A DNA stretch of 64,000 bases from positions 24,103 through 88,102 of the forward strand of contig NZ_PPPT01000090.1 in NCBI RefSeq assembly GCF_006483445.1, given 5' to 3'. The notes beneath the pieces were generated by a model, which had not been told where the DNA came from, did no database searches, and was given only the letters and a program-made list of their open reading frames with translations. Made by a program: the position numbers and the translations under genes. Source of the DNA: Bradyrhizobium guangdongense. Its GTDB lineage: Bacteria > Pseudomonadota > Alphaproteobacteria > Rhizobiales > Xanthobacteraceae. This document shows, piece by piece, positions 18,024 through 24,850 of the stretch; position 1 is the first letter of the stretch; every line of letters begins with the position of its first letter.

Positions 18024-19552
18024 TGACCGATCTTTGGACCGCCTTCGCAGAGATCGCCGACGCCCACCCGGCTGCACCGGCGCTGGTCCTGCGCGAGGCC
18101 ATCCATAGCTTCGGCGAGTTGAAGTCGCTGGCCGAACGCTGCGCCGCCTCGCTCGCGGCGCGCGGGATCGCCAAGGGCGACGTCGTGGCGCTCCAGCTTC
18201 CCAAGCGCCGCATCACCTATGCGCTGCTGCTCGGCTGCCTTCGACTCGGCGCACCCTATGTGTTCATCGATCCGAAGAATCCGGCCGAGCGAAGCCAGCG
18301 CATTCTCGCGCAGCTTCATCCGAAACTGCTGTTCAGCTTGTCCGACACCGCCAATCCCTTCGGTGCGACGCTGAAACTGTCGGATGGCGACGAAGAAGGC
18401 TGGCTCGGCGATGCGTCGGCTGCGCATGCGGCGACGATTTCGCCGATCGCGGGGACTGATCCGGCCTATGTGATGTTCACATCAGGCTCGACCGGAGAGC
18501 CGAAGGGCGCCGTCATTCCGCATCAGGGTGTGCTCAGCCTGATCGAATGGGCCAGGGATATGCTGCACGCCTCGCCGCGCGAGCGCTTCACCAGCATCAA
18601 CCCGCTGCATTTCGACAATTCGGTGTTCGACGTCTATTGCGGCCTGTTCAACGGCGCCGCGCTGGTACCGGTCGAGACATCCGAGGTCAGCAATCCCGCA
18701 AGCTGGGTCAAGATGATCCGCGCCGCGCAAGCGAGCGTGATGTTCGCGGTGCCGACGCTGTTCTTGATCCTCGACCAGCTCGGCCTGCTGACGCCACAAA
18801 GCCTGCCCGATCTGCGCACCTTCCAGTTCGGCGGCGAAGGCTATCCGATCGGCAAGCTGCGCGAGTTTCACGCCCGTTTCGCCGGACGCGCGCGCCTGAT
18901 CAATGTCTATGGGCCGACCGAGACGAGCTGCATCTGTTCCAGCATCGAGATCACGCCCGACATTCTCACGGCTCCGGACAGTGAGTTTCCGCCGCTCGGC
19001 GCCATGCATCCGGATTTCACGCATGCGATCCTCGACGACGAGCAGAAGCAGGTCGCGCAGGGCGAGCCCGGCGAGTTGTGGATCGGCGGCCCCTGTGTCG
19101 GCCTCGGCTACTACGCCAATGCGCAGGAGAGCGCGGCGCGGTTTCGCCAGGACCCGCGGCAGGATCATTACCGCGCGATCTTCTACCGCTCCGGCGACCG
19201 TGTCCGCGAGGACGAACACGGACGGCTCTGGTTCCACGGCCGGGTCGACAACCAGGTGAAGATTCGCGGCCACCGGATCGAGCTCGAGGAGATCGATCTC
19301 GCGGTCCAGAGCCTCACCGGCGTCCGCCGCGCGCTCGCGGTCGTGCTCGACGGCGCCGACGGCAGCGAGATCGCGGTCGCCTACGTCGCCGATCGCGTCA
19401 TCCCCTCGAAGGAAATCACCGTGCGCTGCCGCGAGACGTTGCCGGCCTATATGTGCCCGGCCAGGATCGTGCAGCTCGAAGAGCTGCCGCGCAACGCCAA
19501 TGGCAAGGTCGACCGCAAGGCCGCACGCGCGTTCCTGGAGCAGATGGCCTAA
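18023..19552 (+). CDS. Amino-acid-type adenylating enzyme (DltA/NRPS A-domain-like)
   Basis: 509 residues containing the ordered ANL core motifs: A3 FTSGSTGEPKGAV, A4 HFDNSVFD, A5 NVYGPTETSC, A7 YRSGDRV, A8 GRVDNQVKIRGHRIELEEID and A10 NANGKVDRKA with the catalytic Lys. In A4 an Asp (about residue 198) sits where amino-acid-activating members hold the substrate amino group. Fatty-acid members lack it, so an amino acid is the likelier substrate. It is expected to adenylate the acid and load it onto the carrier protein encoded at 17061. It is a stand-alone A domain with no condensation domain. Confidence 0.88.
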   Translation: MTDLWTAFAEIADAHPAAPALVLREAIHSFGELKSLAERCAASLAARGIAKGDVVALQLPKRRITYALLLGCLRLGAPYVFIDPKNPAERSQRILAQLHPKLLFSLSDTANPFGATLKLSDGDEEGWLGDASAAHAATISPIAGTDPAYVMFTSGSTGEPKGAVIPHQGVLSLIEWARDMLHASPRERFTSINPLHFDNSVFDVYCGLFNGAALVPVETSEVSNPASWVKMIRAAQASVMFAVPTLFLILDQLGLLTPQSLPDLRTFQFGGEGYPIGKLREFHARFAGRARLINVYGPTETSCICSSIEITPDILTAPDSEFPPLGAMHPDFTHAILDDEQKQVAQGEPGELWIGGPCVGLGYYANAQESAARFRQDPRQDHYRAIFYRSGDRVREDEHGRLWFHGRVDNQVKIRGHRIELEEIDLAVQSLTGVRRALAVVLDGADGSEIAVAYVADRVIPSKEITVRCRETLPAYMCPARIVQLEELPRNANGKVDRKAARAFLEQMA

Positions 19553-19555
19553 GCG

Positions 19556-20479
19556 ATGAAACTCTCGATCGTCACCACGCTCTACAGGTCCGCCGCCCAT
19601 ATCGCGGAGTTCCACCGGCGCGCGAGCGAGGCCGCGCGCGGCGTCACCGACGATTATGAGATCGTGATGGTCGACGACGGCTCGCCGGACAACTCGCTTC
19701 AAGTCGCCTGCGCGCTCGCCGAGACCGATCCGCATTTGCGCGTCGTCGAGCTGTCGCGCAATTTCGGCCACCACAAGGCGCTGATGGCCGGCCTCGACCA
19801 CGCGCGCGGCGAGCTGTGCTTCCTGATCGACAGCGATCTCGAGGAAGATCCGGCGCTGCTCGGCAGCTTCCTCGAGCGGATGCAGGCGACCGACTGCGAC
19901 GTCGTCTACGGCTTCCAGGAACAGCGCAAGGGCGGCGCCTTCGAGAGCGCCGGCGGCCGCTTCGCCTGGTACTGGATCAACAAGCTCTATTCGATCGACA
20001 TTCCCCTGAACCAGTGCACCGTGCGGCTGATGCGCCGCGAATATGTCGACGCGCTGTTGCTTCACCGCGAGAGCAACACCGTGATCGGCGGCCTCTGGGT
20101 GATCACCGGGTTTCGCCAGCTCGGCGCGGCGATCACCAAGGGGCATCGCAGCGACACCACCTATTCGCCGCGACTGCGGCTCGGCACCCTCGTCAACGGC
20201 ATCACCTCGTTCAGCACCGTGCCCTTGAACCTGATGGTCATGTTCGGCATGGTCATCGCGATGATCTCCTTCGCGATGGGCATCGTCGTGATCCTGGAGA
20301 AGCTGATCCGCAACACCGCCGCGGGCTGGGCCTCCCTGATCGTCTCGATCTGGTTCATGGGCGGCGTCATCGTGTTCTGCCTCGGTGTGATCGGCATCTA
20401 CGTGTCGCGCATCTTCGTCGAGACCAAGAATCGACCCTACGTGATCGTGCGAAGGGTTCACCAGAGAGCTCAGCCATGA
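19556..20479 (+). CDS. Membrane-anchored GT2 glycosyltransferase (ArnC/GtrB-like)
   Basis: 307 residues. The GT-A fold starts LSIVTTLYRSAAHI, with VDDGSPDNSL and the DSDLEEDP metal-binding region (about residue 90). Two C-terminal membrane segments (NLMVMFGMVIAMISFAMGIV and IVSIWFMGGVIVFCLGVIGI) place it among polyprenyl-phosphate glycosyltransferases such as ArnC and GtrB. It would put a sugar on undecaprenyl phosphate at the inner membrane for later transfer across it. The stop overlaps the next ATG (ATGA). Confidence 0.9.
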   Translation: MKLSIVTTLYRSAAHIAEFHRRASEAARGVTDDYEIVMVDDGSPDNSLQVACALAETDPHLRVVELSRNFGHHKALMAGLDHARGELCFLIDSDLEEDPALLGSFLERMQATDCDVVYGFQEQRKGGAFESAGGRFAWYWINKLYSIDIPLNQCTVRLMRREYVDALLLHRESNTVIGGLWVITGFRQLGAAITKGHRSDTTYSPRLRLGTLVNGITSFSTVPLNLMVMFGMVIAMISFAMGIVVILEKLIRNTAAGWASLIVSIWFMGGVIVFCLGVIGIYVSRIFVETKNRPYVIVRRVHQRAQP

Positions 20480-21246
20480 CCGAGAAGATCGATCCCGCCC
20501 GCGCGGCCTACCAATCCAGGGAAGAGCAGCACTGGGGCGAGCTCAAGAGCATCCTGGACGACGGCCAGATCTCGCTGCAGGAGACGCTGATCAACTATCC
20601 CGCCTTCGTCCGGCGGCGGGAGATGACGCGGCTGCTCGCAGATTACGACCTGTTCCGCATGGTGATCGATCTTCCCGGCTCCATCGTCGAGCTCGGCGTC
20701 TTCCTCGGCGCGGGTCTCTTCACCTGGTCGAAGCTGCTCGAGACGTTCGTCCCCGGCGACCGTTCGCGCAAGGTGTTCGGTTTTGAGAGCGGCGGCGGCT
20801 ACCAGGACTTTGCGCCTGAAGATGGCGATCCCCGGCCCTGGATCGAGAGCGTGGTCGGACGCAAGGAGGTGCCCGACCGCTACCTCGAGCGCATGGTGAA
20901 GCTGACCAACCAGGACAACCTGTTGCCCGGCGTCGAGCGCTGCCGCGTGATCTCCGGCGACATCCTGCAGACCGTGCCGGCCTTCGCCGCCGGCAACCAG
21001 GGCACGCGGCTGTCGATGATCTTTTTCGACGTCAATTTGTACAAGCCGACGCTGACCGCCTTCCGCGCGCTCTATCCGCTGCTGGTGCCCGGCGGCGTCA
21101 TCGCTATGAACGGTTACGGCTCGCCGCCCTGGCTCGGCGAGACCACGGCCTTCGAGCACTACTTCAAGGAAATCGGACAGCCTTTGCCCCGCGTCCGCAA
21201 GCTGTCGTACTCGATCCGGCCCGGCGGCTATTTCATCAAGGAATAG
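20476..21246 (+). CDS. TylF/MycF-like methyltransferase-fold protein
   Basis: 256 residues from the ATG at 20476, overlapping the GT2 stop. The SAM-binding segment is VELGVFLGAGLFTWSKLLE. A later segment, FFDVNLYKPTLTAFRALYPLL followed by VPGGVIAMNGYG, aligns with the TylF-family metal-site region. The usual DGD and DDY acidic ligands appear as DVN and NGY, so metal-dependent sugar O-methylation may be altered or lost. Context suggests a sugar or carrier-bound intermediate as substrate. Confidence 0.75.
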   Translation: MTEKIDPARAAYQSREEQHWGELKSILDDGQISLQETLINYPAFVRRREMTRLLADYDLFRMVIDLPGSIVELGVFLGAGLFTWSKLLETFVPGDRSRKVFGFESGGGYQDFAPEDGDPRPWIESVVGRKEVPDRYLERMVKLTNQDNLLPGVERCRVISGDILQTVPAFAAGNQGTRLSMIFFDVNLYKPTLTAFRALYPLLVPGGVIAMNGYGSPPWLGETTAFEHYFKEIGQPLPRVRKLSYSIRPGGYFIKE

Positions 21247-21253
21247 GCGGGCG

Positions 21254-22168
21254 ATGAAGACCAAGGTTCTCCTGTTCACCTCGCAGGACATCGGCAACGA
21301 TGTCTTCTCCTGGCTGCATGCGCGTAACGACATCGACCTCACGGTGGTGACCCAGCGCACCCAGCGCGACGAGATCTACGGCTATCGGGCAACCCTCGAT
21401 CTCTGCCTGGAAAAGGGCGTGCGGACGCTGACGCCGAAGCGGATCGACAACGCGTTCCTGACCGAAGTCGAGGCGATGGCGCCGGACCTGATCATCTGCG
21501 CCTATTATCCCCGCATCTTCCCGCGCCGTCTGCTTGCCGTTCCGCCGCTCGGCTGCGTCAACGTGCATCCCGGCCTGCTTCCGCATTACCGCGGCACCTT
21601 CCCGACGCCGTGGTGCATCCTCAACAACGAGAAAGAGATCGGCGTCACGCTGCACTACATGGATGAAGGCATCGACACCGGCGACATCCTGGTGCAACAA
21701 CTGCATCCGATCGGGCCGGACGAGACCGGGCACGAGCTATACAAGCGGTCGATGAAGCTCTGCGCGGACATCCTGATCGAGAATTTCGACAAGCTGTTGC
21801 GCAAGGAGCTGCCGGCCCGCAAGCAGCCGGCCGGCGGCTCCTATTACAACAGGATCGCGCCGCAATACCGGATCGACTGGCATCAGCCGCGCTCGGAGAT
21901 CCGCAACCAGATCCGCGTGCACGCAAGACCCTATTTCCCGGCCTACGCATTCCTGTTGAACAAATGCGTCACCATCAACAAGGCCTCCTTCATCGAGCTC
22001 GACGACTACCGCGCGCAGGGCTCGGGCACCATCTGCAAGGTGTTCGAGAACATGTCGTTCGTCGTCTCCTGCGTCGACGGCCTGCTGCTGATCGAGGACT
22101 ACGATATGTTTCCGATCCTGCGGCCCGACGACATCGCCCTTCACATCCGCCCCGGCAACCGGTTCTGA
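21254..22168 (+). CDS. N10-formyl-THF-dependent (sugar) formyltransferase
   Basis: 304 residues. The formyltransferase catalytic Asn and His are in VNVHPGLLPHYRGTFP, and the Asp is in YMDEGIDTGDIL, as in Fmt, ArnA-N and sugar N-formyltransferases. The C-terminal third (VHARPYFPAYAFLLN) matches the small beta-barrel-like extension of the Fmt/sugar group. Placement in a glycan operon argues for N-formylation of an amino sugar, not of Met-tRNA. Confidence 0.88.
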   Translation: MKTKVLLFTSQDIGNDVFSWLHARNDIDLTVVTQRTQRDEIYGYRATLDLCLEKGVRTLTPKRIDNAFLTEVEAMAPDLIICAYYPRIFPRRLLAVPPLGCVNVHPGLLPHYRGTFPTPWCILNNEKEIGVTLHYMDEGIDTGDILVQQLHPIGPDETGHELYKRSMKLCADILIENFDKLLRKELPARKQPAGGSYYNRIAPQYRIDWHQPRSEIRNQIRVHARPYFPAYAFLLNKCVTINKASFIELDDYRAQGSGTICKVFENMSFVVSCVDGLLLIEDYDMFPILRPDDIALHIRPGNRF

Positions 22169-22174
22169 CGCGCC

Positions 22175-22885
22175 ATGACTGACGACAAGAAATCCCCGGC
22201 CGGGATCGACGGCACCTACGGCGCCTTCTACCAGAAGCGCAATCCGGCTCACGTCTATCCGGTCGAATTCGTGGTCAGAGCCTTTCTCGGCAACTATCCC
22301 CGGCACAAGACGGATGCTGCGAGCTACCGCGGCAAGCGCGTGCTCGACCTCGGCTGCGGCGACGGCCGCAACATGCCGCTGCTCAGCAATCTCGGCATGG
22401 AGGTCCACGGCACCGAGATCTCGCAGGAGATCTGCGACCTCACCGTGGCGCGGATGAAAAATCTCGGCATCGACGCGAAGCTTGCCGTCGGACGCAACCA
22501 CGCCCTGCCCTATACGGACGGCTTCTTCGACATCGTGCTCGCCTGTCATGCCTGCTACTATGTCGATCCCGGCACGCGCTTTTCCGACAATGTGCGCGAG
22601 ATCGCCCGCGTGATGCGCCCTGGCGGATCCTTCGTGTTCTCGGCGCCGATCGGCACCACCTACGTGCTGCGTGGTGCCAGGGATCACGGTGACGGTCACA
22701 TGGAGATTGCCGCCGACCCCTACGGCCTGCGCAACGGCTACGTGCTCAAAAAGTTCGACAACGAGGCCGAGATCGCGTCGGCGCTCTCACCGGCGTTCGG
22801 CGGCTTCGAAATTGGCTCGTGCCGCAACGATTTCTGGGGTATCGAGGAACACGTCTGGACCGTGGCCTGCCGCAAAGCCGGCTGA
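22175..22885 (+). CDS. Class I SAM-dependent methyltransferase
   Basis: 236 residues. Motif I VLDLGCGDGRNMPLL (about residue 52), acidic strand-2 end VHGTEIS, motif IV FFDIVLACHACYYVDPG and post-motif VMRPGGSFVFSAP are all intact. It is six bases downstream of the formyltransferase and so in the same transcript. A sugar O- or N-methylation is the likeliest role, but the acceptor is not visible. Confidence 0.87.
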   Translation: MTDDKKSPAGIDGTYGAFYQKRNPAHVYPVEFVVRAFLGNYPRHKTDAASYRGKRVLDLGCGDGRNMPLLSNLGMEVHGTEISQEICDLTVARMKNLGIDAKLAVGRNHALPYTDGFFDIVLACHACYYVDPGTRFSDNVREIARVMRPGGSFVFSAPIGTTYVLRGARDHGDGHMEIAADPYGLRNGYVLKKFDNEAEIASALSPAFGGFEIGSCRNDFWGIEEHVWTVACRKAG

Positions 22886-22916
22886 CGTTTCGGACATCTG
22901 ATCTGGACATCTGACC

Positions 22917-23621
22917 ATGGCTTTGTATTCCGGCGAGGAACGGCCGCGCCGCATCGTGATCTTCGGAACCGGCCAGGGCGCCGACACCGCCCGCCGCTAT
23001 TTCGAATGGGACACGCCGCACGAAATCGCCGGCTATGTCGTCGATCGTGAATTCCTCACCGCAAACGAGTTCAAGGGACGTCCGGTGGTGGCCGTCGACG
23101 AAGCCGTCGGCCGCTTCCCACCGAGCGGCTTCCTCGCCTTCGTCCCGCTCGGATCGGGACGCATGAACCTGCTGCGCGCCGGGAAATACGAGCTCTTGAA
23201 GTCGCTCGGCTATCGCTTCATCTCCTACGTACACGGATCGAACAAGCTGGTCGGCCACTGCGAGATCGGCGAGAACTGCTTCATCCTGGAGAACCAGTCG
23301 GTGAATTTCGACGCCGTGATTGGCGACAACGTCGTGATCTGGAGCGGCTGCCAGATCGGCGACCGCAGCCGCATCGGCAATCACGCCTTCCTCGCCTCCC
23401 ATGTCGTGCTCAATGGCGACGTCACGATCGGCGACTACGCCTATCTCGGCAGCAACTGCAACATCTCCAACAGCGTCCATGTCGGCCGGCAGTCCTTCAT
23501 CGGCGCCAACGCGCTGATCACGAAGGACACGGATGAGCGCGCGGTTCACGTCGTCGAGGCGACGCCCGCCATGGGCATCGACAGCATGCGCTTCATCAAG
23601 CTGCTCAAGAATCATCACTAG
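22917..23621 (+). CDS. PglD-like sugar acetyltransferase (left-handed beta-helix)
   Basis: 234 residues. The N-terminal Rossmann-like domain begins RRIVIFGTGQGADTARRYF. From about residue 110 hexapeptide repeats form a left-handed beta-helix (IGENCFILENQ, IGDNVVIWSG, IGDRSRIGNHAFLASHVVLNG). The His in NHAFLASH lies where PglD-type N-acetyltransferases hold their catalytic base. Members acetylate 4-amino sugars on nucleotide carriers with acetyl-CoA. It supports an amino-sugar intermediate in this pathway. Confidence 0.87.
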   Translation: MALYSGEERPRRIVIFGTGQGADTARRYFEWDTPHEIAGYVVDREFLTANEFKGRPVVAVDEAVGRFPPSGFLAFVPLGSGRMNLLRAGKYELLKSLGYRFISYVHGSNKLVGHCEIGENCFILENQSVNFDAVIGDNVVIWSGCQIGDRSRIGNHAFLASHVVLNGDVTIGDYAYLGSNCNISNSVHVGRQSFIGANALITKDTDERAVHVVEATPAMGIDSMRFIKLLKNHH

Positions 23622-23633
23622 GACTCATCTGTT

Positions 23634-24554
23634 ATGGCCGAGCACTACGAACGACTGGGATTGGTCTATGGCGCGACCGGCGCGAGCTGGCATCGCTCGC
23701 ACTGCCAGAACCCGTTCGTGCAACAGCTTTCGCCCAGCCGCTACCGCGTGCACTTTGCCGCGCGTGACGAAAAGAACCGCTCGCAGGGCGCATGGGCCGA
23801 TGTCGAGGTGACCGGCTCCGGTCTGGTGGTGAAGGAGGCCGCGCCAGCGCCCTCGCTCACGCTGGGCCGGCTCGGCGCCTTCGACGATTGCGGTGCGATG
23901 CCGGGCAGCATCGTGACGCATCGGGGACGGCTCCTGATGTACTACACGGGCTGGACGCTGGCGCGCGCGGTGCCCTTCACCTTCTTCATCGGCGCGGCGG
24001 AGTCGCAGGACGGCGGCAAGACCTTCCAGAAGGTCTCGGAGGCGCCCGTTCTCGGCCGCAATCATTACGACCCGTTCCTGACCGGCGCGCCCTGGGTGAT
24101 CGCGGAAGGCGGGCGCCTCCGCATGTGGTACATCTCGGGCACCGAATGGGTGCCGGGTGCGACCGAAAACGAGCCGCCGACGCATTATTACTCGATCAAG
24201 CACGCGGTCAGCGACGACGGCATCGCCTGGGAGGTCAACGATAAGCTCTGCCTGCCCTATCTGGAGAACGAGCACGCGATTGCGCGACCCGTGGTGATGA
24301 AGACCGGCAGCGGCTACCGCATGATCTATTCGGCACGCAGGCTCGGCGAGACCTATCGCATCTACAGCGCGACCTCCGCCGACGGGCTGTCGTGGCAGCG
24401 CGACACGGCGCCGATGATCGAGGTTGCGCCCTCGGGCTGGGATTCCGAGATGGTCTGCTACGGCAGCCGGCTGGAAACGCCGCAGGGCAACTTCCTGCTC
24501 TACAACGGCAACGCCTATGGCAAGGACGGTTTTGGCGCGGCGCGCTGGACCTGA
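23634..24554 (+). CDS. Glycosidase-like five-bladed beta-propeller protein
   Basis: 306 residues, no signal peptide. Repeated motifs such as RLLMYYTGWT, LRMWYISGTEWV, YRMIYSARRLGE and NFLLYNGNAYGKDGFG, each followed by segments like DGGKTFQK or DGLSWQR, match the predicted glycosidases related to GH43/GH32/GH130. Such cytoplasmic members recur at the end of O-antigen operons with unproven function. It is the last gene of the operon and converges on the protease gene at 24584. A relic of its 3' end lies at 27576-27635. Confidence 0.75.
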   Translation: MAEHYERLGLVYGATGASWHRSHCQNPFVQQLSPSRYRVHFAARDEKNRSQGAWADVEVTGSGLVVKEAAPAPSLTLGRLGAFDDCGAMPGSIVTHRGRLLMYYTGWTLARAVPFTFFIGAAESQDGGKTFQKVSEAPVLGRNHYDPFLTGAPWVIAEGGRLRMWYISGTEWVPGATENEPPTHYYSIKHAVSDDGIAWEVNDKLCLPYLENEHAIARPVVMKTGSGYRMIYSARRLGETYRIYSATSADGLSWQRDTAPMIEVAPSGWDSEMVCYGSRLETPQGNFLLYNGNAYGKDGFGAARWT

Positions 24555-24850
24555 TCTGCGCGATCAAGTGCCTCGCGCCGTCCTCAGGCGAGCAACTGGT
24601 GATCGTGCAGGAAGGCAGCCAGATAATCGGTCAGCGCCGCAGGTCCACCTACGTCGTGAAAATGCTCGACGACCTCGGAAACCCATGACGCCGGCGCAGG
24701 CATCGTGTCCAGCGGCTCGGGCTGGTAAGCGCCAGGGCTCGCGCCGGACTCCGCGAAGACGAAACCGCCATGTTGCGCTACCGCTGCGACCGCGCCCGAT
24801 GGGGCAAGTGGTGCGGCGCCAGTCGTTCCGTCACCGTTCAGATCCTGGTG
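24541..24850. repeat. Duplicated junction segment, copy A
   Basis: Glycosidase 3' end, 29-base spacer and protease C-terminal coding region. The segment is strongly similar to 27622-27920 in the same orientation. In both copies the spacing between the rightward and leftward stop codons is identical. The similarity crosses the non-coding spacer, so it reflects DNA duplication and not only protein constraint. Confidence 0.8.

Noticed and set aside
18482..20461. 659-residue open frame opposite the ligase and GT2 genes
   Set aside because: Both sense genes have complete motif sets. The antisense product is composition-driven.
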